Notes: generated from the letters alone by a model not told the origin. A stretch of 51,552 nucleotides of DNA from UBA1794 sp964439955 (GCA_964439955.1 CAYTPX010000013.1:1-51552), one strand, 5' to 3'; shown: positions 1 through 9,030, counted from the first letter of the stretch. Made by a program: numbers and translations.

Positions 1-40
1 CCACTTTTCTACCTTTTTAACGGCAAAATATTGATAATCA

Positions 41-1525
41 ATGAGTAATGAATGCTATGAATGTAGTTCACTTTCCCGTGTGAAATTGTCTGATAATTTG
101 ACAACCATAGGAACTGCTGCTTTTAGGGATTGTGGGTTATTGGATAGTATTTATTTGCCTGGGCGGATTAAGAGTATTCCTTCGCAATTATTCTATGGCT
201 GTCAATCGTTGTCCTATATAGAATTTGGCGGCAGTATTCAAAGCATAGGAAGTTACGCTTTCTCAAATACTGCGCTGAGACAACTGGTTCTACCTGAGAC
301 AGTTACGGAGATAGGTGAACGGGCATTTAGTAGCGCCGATTCCTTACGTTTTGTGCATCTGCCGTCTCGGCTAAAAGAGATACCTGAGCATTGTTTTTCG
401 TATTGTGACAATTTAGAACTTGTAGAACTCCCGGCAGAGTTGAACACGATAGGCTATTACGCCTTTTGGAGTTGTACTTCTTTGAAGAGCGTGGCTTTTC
501 CTGAATCATTGGTGAGTATTGGTGAGAATGCTTTCAATGGCTGTGTTTCTTTGGAATCTTTTAATATTTCGGATGGGGTTACGGAAATAGCCCCAAGTAT
601 ATTATGGTCTTGCTCGAACCTGAAAAAACTGAGGATTGGAATTTCTTTGTCTGCTCTTCCGTTTGAATACGGTAGAGCATATGGAAATATAATCGTTGAT
701 GAAACAAGCACCCTTGGTAGTTATAGTAAAAGAAGAACAAACCCTAATATTACTTGGTATATAGATAGCTATGAGGAGTATCTGACAAGTCTTAAGGAGG
801 TTATTATAGCTGATGCTGAGAACGAATTGTCAATGTATGGTTTTGGTTATGTATCATCATCCAGTTCATCTACGGTAATACAAATACCACCATTTTCTAA
901 TGCAGATGTGGATTATTATTATGTGGGACGTCCATTAGATAAGGTGAGATCTTGGGTGGCTAGTTCTACTGGCTTTAAGATAGGAGTATCGCGTGGTTTT
1001 GGGCATATTCGCAAGTTGGAAATTTCCGGTTACTGCAATGAAGTACTATATTTCTATCAAAAGGTAGACTCGCTCATTCTTGGCTCGAGTGTCGTGAAGT
1101 TTAGTGCCGGAAATATTTGTGGTGCGGATACGTTGCAATATATCGAATGCCACTCTGATGTGCCTCCGGTTTTGAGTGGGAAGTTCTCTACAAAGACCTA
1201 TACGGATGTTGTTGTGGCAGTGCCTGTTGGGTGCAGGCAAGTGTACCAAGATGCGCCCGGATGGGAATCGTTTTGGAACATTGTGGAAGGTGATTTTGTG
1301 CCTACGGGCATAGAGCGCGTGGACGCGGACGGGGCAGGCTTCACTATCCGTGTGGAGGATGGCAGCATTTCCCTTCCCGGCGCAGAGGGGCAACCGGTGT
1401 GGGTTTATGACTTGGCAGGACGGCTGGTGGATTCGGCGGTTTCTTACAATGGGCAAACAATTAGCCTCCCGGCCGGGAGCTACATCTTGCGCGTAGGTAG
1501 TATGACGAGGAAAGTTGTGTTATAA
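41..1525 (+). pseudogene. BspA-like leucine-rich repeat surface protein, 5'-truncated, with C-terminal sorting tail
   Basis: Residues 5 to about 205 are repeats of the BspA/LRR_5 type: blocks of about 23 residues with the pattern IG..AF..C.SL..v.LP. Such proteins are surface adhesins in Bacteroidales. The last 70 residues look like a type IX secretion sorting domain, with VYDLAGRLV, a GSYILRV-like strand and a basic end. The frame opens inside a repeat. There is no signal peptide, and TGA TAA sits in frame just upstream at 32-37, so secretion from this start is not expected. No other forward frame in bases 1-40 continues the repeat pattern. The gene therefore seems to have lost its 5' part by rearrangement or frameshift. 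A silent donor cassette for a variable surface gene is an alternative. Confidence 0.7.
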
Positions 1526-1541
1526 GGAGGTCGCTTCTATT

Positions 1542-2039
1542 TTACCGCTGCTTGGTGGAAAAAGAAAAGCCGGGATGCCTCATCCGTTTGAGGCATCCCG
1601 GCTTGTACTCCAGGTTGGGCACGCCGCCGTCCACGTGGGCGAGCTGGGTGCCGAGCTCGGCCATCTTGTTCACTTCGTCCACGCGCTTCCCAGCCAAGAA
1701 GTTGAGCCCGTCGAGGTTTTCCCCGTCGCCGGGCACGCAGAGGTTGCGGTTGGGCGTTTCGATGGAGAGGACGGTCTCGAAGATGGTGCGCTCGCCGTCT
1801 TGTATCCATTGCCCCATGGAGTGGAGGTCGGTGGTGAGGTCTACGGATGCGGGGAAAATGCCTTTGTGCCCCTTGCCCCCGCTTTCGCCGTAGAGTTGCT
1901 TCCACCACTCGCCGATGTAGTGGAGCTTGGGGTGGTAGTTGGCGAGGGTCTCTTCCCCTGGGACGGCTCGGGCAAACGGCCAAAGCCGTGTCCGGCATAG
2001 ACCGGAGCGGTGCTTGCCCGCCCTTCTCCGAACGTCTTT
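1542..2039 (-). pseudogene. pgi: internal fragment of glucose-6-phosphate isomerase (pgi remnant)
   Basis: The minus strand reads in one open frame from about 2039 to a stop at 1542. Bases of about 1955 down to 1608 match the middle of Bacteroidales glucose-6-phosphate isomerase: HYIGEWWKQLYGES, then DLTTDLHSMGQWIQDGERTI, then LDGLNFLAGKRVDEVNK, then the segment ending GGVPNLE. The enzyme is normally about 445 residues; only about 115 are here. The N-terminal two thirds are missing, and the last 60 or so residues are replaced by a short tail that runs through the terminator hairpin. The recognisable part has no stop or frameshift, so the loss looks fairly recent. An intact pgi presumably lies elsewhere. 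Identification rests on recalled family sequence. Confidence 0.75.
1569..1602 (-). terminator. intrinsic terminator after the pgi fragment
   Basis: A perfect 14-bp stem (GCCGGGATGCCTCA with its complement) encloses the loop TCCGTT. On the minus strand it is followed by TTTTCTTTTT. There is no T-run on the plus side, so it should act for minus-strand transcription. It overlaps the last codons of the pgi remnant. Confidence 0.75.
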
Positions 2040-2091
2040 TTACAGGATGTCCTCGAAAAGAAAGTGTCCGTTTTCCCATTTGTAGGCACAA

Positions 2092-2291
2092 AAGAGAAGG
2101 TTTTTATCTCAAAACTACCTTGCTGCTTTTTAAAGTATCAAGGATTTGGGTGAAAAATCTCAAGGCCTTCCGCGAAAAGCCCCGGCACTTTCTGTAAAAA
2201 GCCTTGCATAATGGGAAATAAGGGACATTCATTTTGGTTGAGGATTTGCGCGGGGAGGTGGAAAAATCGTGTTTCGGGGATAAAATAAAAG
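2092..2291. other. non-coding spacer
   Basis: This stretch lies between the pgi remnant and the terminator of asnS. The short frames in it have no recognisable protein character and I see no RNA gene. Confidence 0.4.
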
Positions 2292-2323
2292 GCAGCCCGG
2301 GATTTTGTCATTTCCCGGGCTGC
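2292..2323. terminator. bidirectional intrinsic terminator downstream of asnS
   Basis: A 10-bp stem GCAGCCCGGG/CCCGGGCTGC has a 12-base loop. It is followed by TTTTTT on the plus strand and by TTTTATTTTA (after CC) on the minus strand. It lies 38 bases beyond the asnS stop codon. Confidence 0.75.
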
Positions 2324-2361
2324 TTTTTTCGATGCTGTTTCCCTCCAAAGAGAGCCGTTGG

Positions 2362-3771
2362 TTAGAATTCGCAACTTTTCGGGGTACGGGGAAATGGGAT
2401 GACGTCGCGTATGTTGGCCATGCCCGTAACGAAAAGCAGCAAGCGTTCAAATCCTAATCCGAACCCGGAGTGCGGGCAGGTCCCGAAGCGCCGTGTATCA
2501 AGATACCACCACATGTCTTTCATCGGGATATGCAATTCTTCGATACGCGCCATCAACTTGCCGTAATCCGCTTCGCGTTCGGAACCGCCGATGATTTCGC
2601 CGATTTTCGGGAAAAGTACGTCCATTCCCCGGACAGTCTTCCCGTCTTCGTTCATCTTCATGTAGAACGCTTTGATTTCCTTGGGGTAATCGGTCATGAT
2701 TACCGGCTTCTTGAAATGGTCTTCTACGAGGAAACGTTCGTGTTCGGAGGCGAGGTCGCAGCCCCAGAATACGGGGTATTCAAACTTGTGCCCGGCAGCA
2801 ACGGCTTCCTCCAAGATGCGGATTCCTTCCGTATAGGGCAAACGCACAAAAGTCTCTTTTACCACCCCTTCAAGGCGGGCTATCAATTCGCCATCGAAGT
2901 GGTCATTTAAGAACAGGAGGTCATCCGCACACTTGTCAAGCGCCCAGCGGACACAGTATTTGATGAACTCCTCTGCCAAATCCATATTGTCCGTAATGTC
3001 ATTGAAAGCCACTTCCGGTTCAATCATCCAGAACTCTGCCAAATGGCGCGGGGTGTTTGAATTTTCTGCGCGGAAAGTGGGGCCAAAAGTATAAATCGCC
3101 CCTAACGCCGTGGCTGCAAGTTCTCCTTCCAACTGGCCGGAAACGGTCAGGCTCGTCTGCTTCCCGAAGAAATCATCATCGTAGAGAATCGACCCATCCT
3201 CCCCTTTTTTCAAATCCGTATAGAGATTTTTGGTCGTGACTTGGAACATTTGGCCGGCTCCCTCACAGTCGGAAGCGGTAATGATGGGGGTATGGAAATA
3301 ATAAAAGCCGTGTTCATGGAAAAAACGGTGGATTGCGATTGCCATATGATGCCTTATGCGAAAAACCGCCCCGAAAGTATTGGTGCGGGGGCGCAAGTGG
3401 GCAATCTCGCGCAGATACTCTAAGCTATGTCCCTTCTTCTGGAGGGGGTATTCGTCGGGGTCGGCCGTCCCATATACTTCGATTTCCTTGGCCTGGAGCT
3501 CGACATTCTGCCCTTTCCCTTGCGACTTCACCATTTCTCCCAGCACGGAGATGCACGAACCTGTCGTGATTTGCTTCATGACCTCAGGAGCAACCTTTTC
3601 GAGGTCTACGACTATTTGGATATTGTGGATGGTCGATCCGTCGTTGAGGGCAATAAAACCGACATTCTTGCTGCCCCGACGGGTACGTACCCAGCCTTTT
3701 ACGTTTATTACACTACCATAATCTTCCGATTTCAATGCATCGGAGATTTTTGTCCTGCGAATCTTTTCCAT
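2362..3771 (-). CDS. asnS: asparaginyl-tRNA synthetase
   Basis: This enzyme charges tRNA-Asn with asparagine in the cytoplasm. The 469-residue product has the usual class IIb layout. An N-terminal OB-fold anticodon-binding domain covers about residues 15-105 (VKGWVRTRRGSKNVGF). The class II catalytic core follows, with the FRAENSNTPRHLAEF motif 2 region and the motif 3 segment GLGFERLLLFVTG near the C terminus. The end, DVIPFPRTP, is typical of AsnRS rather than AspRS. Length is normal for the family. The gene starts 65 bases after the stop of the pseudouridine synthase gene, and a terminator-like hairpin separates the two, so asnS probably has its own promoter. A bidirectional terminator follows it. 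Confidence 0.95.
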   Translation of the reverse strand: MEKIRRTKISDALKSEDYGSVINVKGWVRTRRGSKNVGFIALNDGSTIHNIQIVVDLEKVAPEVMKQITTGSCISVLGEMVKSQGKGQNVELQAKEIEVYGTADPDEYPLQKKGHSLEYLREIAHLRPRTNTFGAVFRIRHHMAIAIHRFFHEHGFYYFHTPIITASDCEGAGQMFQVTTKNLYTDLKKGEDGSILYDDDFFGKQTSLTVSGQLEGELAATALGAIYTFGPTFRAENSNTPRHLAEFWMIEPEVAFNDITDNMDLAEEFIKYCVRWALDKCADDLLFLNDHFDGELIARLEGVVKETFVRLPYTEGIRILEEAVAAGHKFEYPVFWGCDLASEHERFLVEDHFKKPVIMTDYPKEIKAFYMKMNEDGKTVRGMDVLFPKIGEIIGGSEREADYGKLMARIEELHIPMKDMWWYLDTRRFGTCPHSGFGLGFERLLLFVTGMANIRDVIPFPRTPKSCEF

Positions 3772-3786
3772 TATCTTATTTTACTA

Positions 3787-3820
3787 AAAAGGCGAAAAGG
3801 CCGTAGCCTTTATCGCCTTT
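3787..3820 (-). terminator. terminator between the pseudouridine synthase gene and asnS
   Basis: The inverted repeat AAAGGCGAtAAAGGC / GCCTTTtCGCCTTT has a TACG loop and, on the minus strand, runs into TTTTT. It lies 16 bases past the stop of the pseudouridine synthase gene. Confidence 0.65.
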
Positions 3821-3836
3821 GTATTACTTTGGTTGG

Positions 3837-5339
3837 TTATTCGAAAGCTCCTATTCTGAGCATGTTTACTTCAGCTTCCGTGAGAAAACGCCAGTCACCT
3901 CTGCGTAGCCCCTTCTTCGTAAGTCCGGCAAAGAGTACCCGGTCGAGTTTTATGACCCGGTAACCTAAACTTTCGAAAATGCGGCGTACGATACGGTTAC
4001 GTCCCGAATGGATTTCGATTCCGACTTGGCGTTTGTCCGCTTCATTGGAATAGCCGATTGCATCAGCCTTGATTTCCCCATCATCCAATGCGATGCCTGT
4101 GGCTATCTTGTCCAAATCTTCTTTACTTACTACCCGGTCCAATGTCACTTGGTAGACTTTTTTCTTCAGAAACTGGGGATGGGTCAGTTTTGAGGCAAGT
4201 TCGCCATCGTTGGTGAGCAGCAGAACCCCCGTAGTGTTGCGGTCTAAACGGCCTACGGGATAGATTCGCTCCTGACAAGCGCCTTTCACGATGTCCATGA
4301 CTGTTTTCCTTTCCTGCGGATCGTCAACAGTCGTCACGCAATCTTTGGGCTTATTGAGCAAAACATACGTTTTCCGTTCCATTGCCACTTTTTTCCCGCG
4401 GAAAATGACTTCATCCACGCGTTTTACCTTCGTACCCAACTCTGTGATTACTGTCCCGTTCACGGAAACCTCCCCAGCTTGGATAAACTCGTCGGCCTCA
4501 CGGCGGGAACAAATTCCTGCATTTGCCAAGAATTTGTTCAAACGAATCAGTGCGTTAGGGTCTACGTTTTCTTCCTTGTATTCTATTTGTTTCTTCAGGC
4601 TGTAGTTGGCATTTGGGTTGAATCCCGGACGCCCTCCGAAATTGGATCGGCTTCGATTGTAGTTATTCCCCTGCCGGTTGTAGCCCCCTGGCCGATGAGG
4701 CCCTTGGAAACGGCGCTCGTTGTATCCGTTCCCTTGGGGGCGATAGGACGGGCGGTTGGCATAAGAAGGGCGTTCCTCGTAAGAGTTTTCTTCTTGATTC
4801 CCGTATACGGGACGCTCATTATAGTAGCGGTTGTCGTAAGGGCGTTGGGGCATCCGGCCTCGGTTGCCGTATCCTTCTTGTCGATAAGGCATGTTCTCAC
4901 CCCGATTGAAAGTGCGGGGACGCCATTGGCGTTCCTCGTTATTTTCTTCCGGGCTATTGTTGTAACGCGGGCGATAAGGCCGTTCCATGCGGGAATAACC
5001 GGGGTTATTCCCATAAGGGCGGGGGCGGTAAGGCCGTTCCTCACCCGGATTAGAGGAATACGGGAAAGGCTTCTTCTCGCTTTGCGGGTCATACCGGTTA
5101 TAAGAACGGTTGCTATTATAATAAGGCCTACGTTCCTCTTGGTTATAAGGGTTTGCATAGGAGGAATAGGGCTTCCGATAAGATGTGTAATTATTCCCAT
5201 CACGGGGAATACGTGGACGGCGATGGCCTGTTATAGCAGTGGCTGAAGTCGCCGTTTCAGTGGCATTCTCTTTAGGTTCGTTCTGAGGAGCATTGCTTTC
5301 TTCGGCAACGTCTTTCCATTCTTCATTGCTTGTGTCCAT
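3837..5339 (-). CDS. rluB: RluB/RsuA-type rRNA pseudouridine synthase with long low-complexity N-terminal domain
   Basis: The C-terminal 240 residues are a standard RsuA/RluB-family enzyme that isomerises a uridine in ribosomal RNA. An S4 RNA-binding domain starts at LNKFLANAGICSRREADEF. The catalytic domain follows, with the aspartate in the GRLDRNTTG motif and the conserved GRNRIVRRIFE segment. Ahead of it are about 230 residues that are almost only R, Y, N, P, G, E and S, with recurring RPY, YNR and YGN pieces; this part is predicted to be disordered and RNA-binding. Bacteroidota homologues are known to carry such heads of varied length. The ATG at 5339 was chosen because the acidic start (DTSNEEW) leads straight into the disordered part. 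Which uridine is modified cannot be told; RluB-like is the best guess. Confidence 0.88.
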   Translation of the reverse strand: MDTSNEEWKDVAEESNAPQNEPKENATETATSATAITGHRRPRIPRDGNNYTSYRKPYSSYANPYNQEERRPYYNSNRSYNRYDPQSEKKPFPYSSNPGEERPYRPRPYGNNPGYSRMERPYRPRYNNSPEENNEERQWRPRTFNRGENMPYRQEGYGNRGRMPQRPYDNRYYNERPVYGNQEENSYEERPSYANRPSYRPQGNGYNERRFQGPHRPGGYNRQGNNYNRSRSNFGGRPGFNPNANYSLKKQIEYKEENVDPNALIRLNKFLANAGICSRREADEFIQAGEVSVNGTVITELGTKVKRVDEVIFRGKKVAMERKTYVLLNKPKDCVTTVDDPQERKTVMDIVKGACQERIYPVGRLDRNTTGVLLLTNDGELASKLTHPQFLKKKVYQVTLDRVVSKEDLDKIATGIALDDGEIKADAIGYSNEADKRQVGIEIHSGRNRIVRRIFESLGYRVIKLDRVLFAGLTKKGLRRGDWRFLTEAEVNMLRIGAFE

Positions 5340-5527
5340 TGTTTCTTACGTTTGTTTTTATTGTTCGGTTTCCCATTTCCGGCCTCTCGGCCGTGTTTAA
5401 ATGTTTATAATCTGAGAGGTTCGCAGATTTGCGGTATTTGTTTCCGTTATGCAAGAGCAGCCCCTTTTTTGACGGTGTACATGGGGACTACTCGGAGTGC
5501 CAATAGTTGCCTTTTTTCCAAAGTCAA

Positions 5528-6883
5528 TTATATGCCGGTATAATTGTGCGGTGTTATTCGACGTAATTCTTGTTTCACCGACTCATTGACATCCAGCCTT
5601 TCAATAAATTCCCGAATAGATGTTTCCGTGATTGCTTGATTCGTCCGGGTCAAAGCCTTTAATGCCTCATAAGGATGGGGATAGGCTTCCCGGCGCAATA
5701 TGGTCTGTATCGCTTCAGCCACCACGCTCCAACAATTATCCAAATCGGCGTATATCTTGTCCTTGTTCAGCAACAGTTTCCGAAGTCCTTTCAGGGTACT
5801 CTGGATGGCAACAAGGCTGTGAGCCAAAGGTACTCCGATGTTGCGCAATACGGTACTGTCCGTAAGATCCCGTTGCAGGCGGGAAATCGGGAGCTTTCCA
5901 CTCAAGTGTTCAAAGAGCGCATTGGCCAGTCCTAAGTTCCCTTCCGAGTTTTCGAAGTCTATCGGGTTTACCTTGTGCGGCATGGCGCTCGATCCTACTT
6001 CCCCTTCCTTTATCTTTTGTTTGAAATACTCCATTGATATATACATCCAGAAATCCCGGTCCATATCTATGAGTATGGTATTGATGCGTTTCAGCGAATC
6101 AAATACAGATGCCAGATTGTCGTAATTGGATATCTGGGTAGTATATTCTTCACGCCTTAAGCCTAATTTTTCGGAGACGAATCGGTTGCCGAATTCTTTC
6201 CAGTCATAGGCAGGATAAGCCACATGGTGGGCATTGAAATTACCTGTTGCGCCACCGAACTTGGCACTTAAGGGGCAACAGTTTCTCAGCATGCCCAGTT
6301 GTTCCCGCAGGCGGTAGGCAAAGACTTGCACCTCTTTTCCCAAGCGCGTGGGCGAGGCCGGTTGTCCATGGGTCTTGGCCAACATGGGGATATCAGCCCA
6401 ATCACGGGCATATTGCTCCAGCCGCCCAACCAACTCGTCCATCTGCGGATAGTAGACCTCTTCCAATGCTTCTTTTAAGGAAAGAGGGACAGAAGTATTA
6501 TTGATGTCTTGCGAAGTAAGGCCGAAATGGATGAATTCTTTATAAGGTTCCAATCCACCGATGCAGTCGAATCGTTCTTTTATAAAATACTCCACTGCCT
6601 TTACATCGTGGTTTGTCACGCTTTCGATATCTTTTACCCGAGAAGCGTCCACTTCACTAAAATTCCGGTAAATGTCCCGTAATGTGTTGTACAGCCCATC
6701 GCGCCCGGAAAGAGGTTGAAGTTGGGGGAGCGGGAGTTCACAAAGGGAAATAAAGTATTCGATTTCTACCCGGACACGATAACGAATCAATGCGAACTCC
6801 GAAAAATAAGCTGCCAATGACCCGGTTTTATTCCGATAGCGGCCGTCAATAGGCGAAATGGCCGTAAGTTGATCCAAATTCAT
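5528..6883 (-). CDS. purB: adenylosuccinate lyase
   Basis: The enzyme acts twice in purine synthesis: it releases fumarate from SAICAR and from adenylosuccinate. The 451-residue product is of the long proteobacterial/Bacteroidota type. It starts LDQLTAISPIDGRYRNKT. It carries TSQDINNT around residue 125, the KTHGQPASPTRLGKE segment with a catalytic histidine, and the fumarase/aspartase superfamily signature GSSAMPHKVNPIDFE on the flexible serine loop. Length and motifs are complete. A -7 box at 6929-6936 on the same strand suggests a promoter of its own. The downstream spacer to the pseudouridine synthase gene is 188 bases. Confidence 0.95.
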   Translation of the reverse strand: MNLDQLTAISPIDGRYRNKTGSLAAYFSEFALIRYRVRVEIEYFISLCELPLPQLQPLSGRDGLYNTLRDIYRNFSEVDASRVKDIESVTNHDVKAVEYFIKERFDCIGGLEPYKEFIHFGLTSQDINNTSVPLSLKEALEEVYYPQMDELVGRLEQYARDWADIPMLAKTHGQPASPTRLGKEVQVFAYRLREQLGMLRNCCPLSAKFGGATGNFNAHHVAYPAYDWKEFGNRFVSEKLGLRREEYTTQISNYDNLASVFDSLKRINTILIDMDRDFWMYISMEYFKQKIKEGEVGSSAMPHKVNPIDFENSEGNLGLANALFEHLSGKLPISRLQRDLTDSTVLRNIGVPLAHSLVAIQSTLKGLRKLLLNKDKIYADLDNCWSVVAEAIQTILRREAYPHPYEALKALTRTNQAITETSIREFIERLDVNESVKQELRRITPHNYTGI

Positions 6884-6928
6884 CGCAATAGTAAAATCCG
6901 CAGCGGTTTATAATAAAATATGTGGTTG

Positions 6929-6936
6929 CAAAGGTA
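6929..6936 (-). promoter_or_regulatory. Bacteroides-type -7 box upstream of purB
   Basis: The minus strand reads TACCTTTG, matching TAnnTTTG, 46 bases ahead of the purB start codon. No clear -33 box was seen. Confidence 0.55.
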
Positions 6937-7334
6937 TCGCTTTTCCTGCGTAAAACGGAGCGGAAAGGGATTTTTTCTTCCTAAGAAATTCTAAAAAAAC
7001 ATCACTCCTTGGAATTTCCATACGGAAGAGGCTTGTTTTTTACAAGCCTATGGGCAAACGTTCCTAATCCCAGCAGGTATCCGTGCAGTTGGCCCGCGAT
7101 GATTTGGACTGCCGGTATGAGGATGTGGACTTTATGGCGTTGGCGTGGATTCTGGGTCTTTCCCGTTCCTCCTCTCCGGCGTTCCCGTATGATGCCTCTA
7201 TCCGGCTTCGGAGGCGGGAAGCAAGCCGTCCCCTTGGCCGGGTGGTAGGGGGCTGGGGTGGAAAAATGCGTGGGAAAATGGCATTTCTTCGGAAAAAGTG
7301 TGCAAGGAGTTTTGGATTCCTGTATGACTTTCCA
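6937..7334. other. intergenic region between purB and the OadG gene
   Basis: About 400 bases between divergent genes. Overlapping frames exist on both strands but none resembles a protein. In particular I see no remnant of a decarboxylase alpha subunit, which often lies upstream of OadG genes. A small hairpin (GGCTTGT/ACAAGCC, 7030-7048) has no T-run. Confidence 0.4.
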
Positions 7335-7342
7335 TACATTTG
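7335..7342 (+). promoter_or_regulatory. Bacteroides-type -7 box upstream of the OadG gene
   Basis: TACATTTG matches TAnnTTTG and lies 34 bases ahead of the ATG at 7377. It suggests that the OadG-OadB pair forms its own transcription unit. Confidence 0.55.
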
Positions 7343-7376
7343 CCGATAAACTAATCCGCATAAAAAACCAAAAACT

Positions 7377-7859
7377 ATGAAGAGAAAAGTTTTAATGCCT
7401 TTTGTCGTGGCACTGTCGCTGCTGGCCTTCTCACCGGCTTTGGCAGGCAGTTCTTTGGCCGCGCCCCCGGCTTCGGCCGAGGCCTCGATGCCCGTTTCGC
7501 AAAGTGACCCGGAAAAGGTGGAAACTTGGGCTACCCAAGACCCGTATGGGGTGAGTATGTCGCTGTTGGCCATGATGGTCGTGTTCATTTCTTTGTTGGT
7601 CCTTTATGTGCTCTTCCGCGCAATCGGCAAGTCGATGGGGCGCTTCCAGGAAGGGGCAGCCCCGCAGGACGTGGAAACCGCCGTCGTTTCCGTGGCTGAT
7701 CCGCAAGGGCAGGGGGATGAAGTGGCTGCCGCCATTTCCTTGGCCTTGCAACAAGCCTTTTATATGCACGATGAGGAGTCGGGGGTCATTACCTTGAAGC
7801 CGCATGCCTCTGCATGGAATCTGAAAAATTATGGCCTCCCCATGACCCCGGAAACGTAA
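7377..7859 (+). CDS. sodium-pumping decarboxylase gamma subunit (OadG family)
   Basis: Gamma subunits anchor and assemble oxaloacetate or methylmalonyl-CoA decarboxylases that export sodium. This 160-residue protein has an N-terminal hydrophobic signal-like segment (residues 1-25). A membrane helix follows at about residues 60-85 (SLLAMMVVFISLLVLYVLF), with the basic stretch that is typical of the family. A cytoplasmic tail follows with a short helical module (EVAAAISLALQQAF). The beta subunit gene starts 16 bases downstream, which supports the assignment since gamma subunits are poorly conserved. No alpha (carboxyltransferase) or biotin carrier gene is found next to the pair. Substrate cannot be told; methylmalonyl-CoA is the usual one in Bacteroidales. 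Confidence 0.75.
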   Translation: MKRKVLMPFVVALSLLAFSPALAGSSLAAPPASAEASMPVSQSDPEKVETWATQDPYGVSMSLLAMMVVFISLLVLYVLFRAIGKSMGRFQEGAAPQDVETAVVSVADPQGQGDEVAAAISLALQQAFYMHDEESGVITLKPHASAWNLKNYGLPMTPET

Positions 7860-7875
7860 ATAGAAGAAGAGCGAT

Positions 7876-9030
7876 ATGAATAGTTTTTTTGATTTTATCC
7901 AGCAGAATTTGGGCGAATTCTGGGCATATAGTGGATTTGCGAACGCCACTTTCGGCAATATAGCCATGATTTTAGTGGGCTTGTTGTTCCTTTTTTTGGC
8001 CATCAAGCGGGGGTTCGAGCCGATGTTGCTTGTGCCGATAGGTTTTGGCATACTGGTAGGCAACATTCCGTTCCAAGCCGGCATGGACGTCGGCATCTAT
8101 GAAGAAGGCTCAGTGCTCAATACCCTGTACCAAGGGGTGAAGTCCGGTTGGTATCCGCCGCTCATCTTTTTGGGCATAGGTGCCATGACCGACTTTTCCG
8201 CACTCATCGCCAATCCAAAGATGATGTTGGTGGGGGCGGCTGCGCAATTCGGTATTTTCGGCGCCTATATGGTGGCGCTCCTTTTGGGCTTTGCCCCGCA
8301 TGAGGCTGCCTCCATAGCCATCATCGGGGGGGCTGACGGCCCTACGGCCATCTTCCTGACCTCTAAGTTGGCACCTTACATGTTGGGGGCGATTGCCGTG
8401 TCGGCTTATTCATATATGGCCTTGGTCCCGGTCATCCAGCCCCCCATCATGCGCCTGATCACCACGAAGAAAGAGCGGCTCATCCGTATGAAGCCCGCAC
8501 GCCGGGTGCGGCAGACGGAAAAGATACTCTTTCCCATCATCGGCTTGGTATTGACTTGTTTTGTAGTGCCTTCCGCACTTCCTCTGTTGGGCATGCTCTT
8601 CTTCGGCAACTTGCTGAAGGAATGCGGCGTGACGAACCGTCTTGCCAAGACTGCCAGCGGGGCTATGACGGATATAGTGACCATCGTTCTCGGCTTCTCC
8701 GTGGGGGCTTCCACCCAAGCCAGCACATTCCTCACGCCCGCCACGCTGAAAATCTTTTTCCTCGGCTTCATGGCTTTTTGTATCGCTACTTTCTCCGGCG
8801 TTCTGTTCGTGAAGATTTTTAATTTGGTCTTGCCGAAAGACAAGAAGCTCAACCCGCTCATTGGCAATGCGGGCGTGTCAGCCGTACCAATGGCTGCGCG
8901 CATCTCGCACGACGTGGGGCGGAAATATGATCCGGACAACTATTTGCTCATGCATGCCATGGGGCCGAACGTGGCCGGCGTGATTGGTTCGGCCGTGGCT
9001 GCCGGTGTCTTGTTGGCATTCTTGGCGTAG
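7876..9030 (+). CDS. sodium ion-translocating decarboxylase beta subunit (OadB/MmdB family)
   Basis: The beta subunit decarboxylates carboxybiotin in the membrane and couples this to sodium export. The 384-residue product is highly hydrophobic, with about ten membrane segments. It carries the family signature IIGGADGPTAIF at residues 149-160; the aspartate of that motif (D154 here) is essential in the studied enzymes. The region near the C terminus (NAGVSAVPMAARISH) is also characteristic. The family is usually 370-430 residues, so the protein is complete. It follows the gamma gene by 16 bases. In many Bacteroidales a biotin carrier gene sits between gamma and beta; it is absent here, so carrier and alpha subunit must come from elsewhere. 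Confidence 0.92.
   Translation: MNSFFDFIQQNLGEFWAYSGFANATFGNIAMILVGLLFLFLAIKRGFEPMLLVPIGFGILVGNIPFQAGMDVGIYEEGSVLNTLYQGVKSGWYPPLIFLGIGAMTDFSALIANPKMMLVGAAAQFGIFGAYMVALLLGFAPHEAASIAIIGGADGPTAIFLTSKLAPYMLGAIAVSAYSYMALVPVIQPPIMRLITTKKERLIRMKPARRVRQTEKILFPIIGLVLTCFVVPSALPLLGMLFFGNLLKECGVTNRLAKTASGAMTDIVTIVLGFSVGASTQASTFLTPATLKIFFLGFMAFCIATFSGVLFVKIFNLVLPKDKKLNPLIGNAGVSAVPMAARISHDVGRKYDPDNYLLMHAMGPNVAGVIGSAVAAGVLLAFLA

Noticed and set aside
4479..5246. 255-codon plus-strand frame rich in I, V and R
   Set aside because: It mirrors the low-complexity head of the pseudouridine synthase; composition is explained by the repeat-like codons on the other strand.
7002..7361. possible alpha subunit remnant before OadG
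   Set aside because: None of the six frames showed carboxyltransferase motifs.
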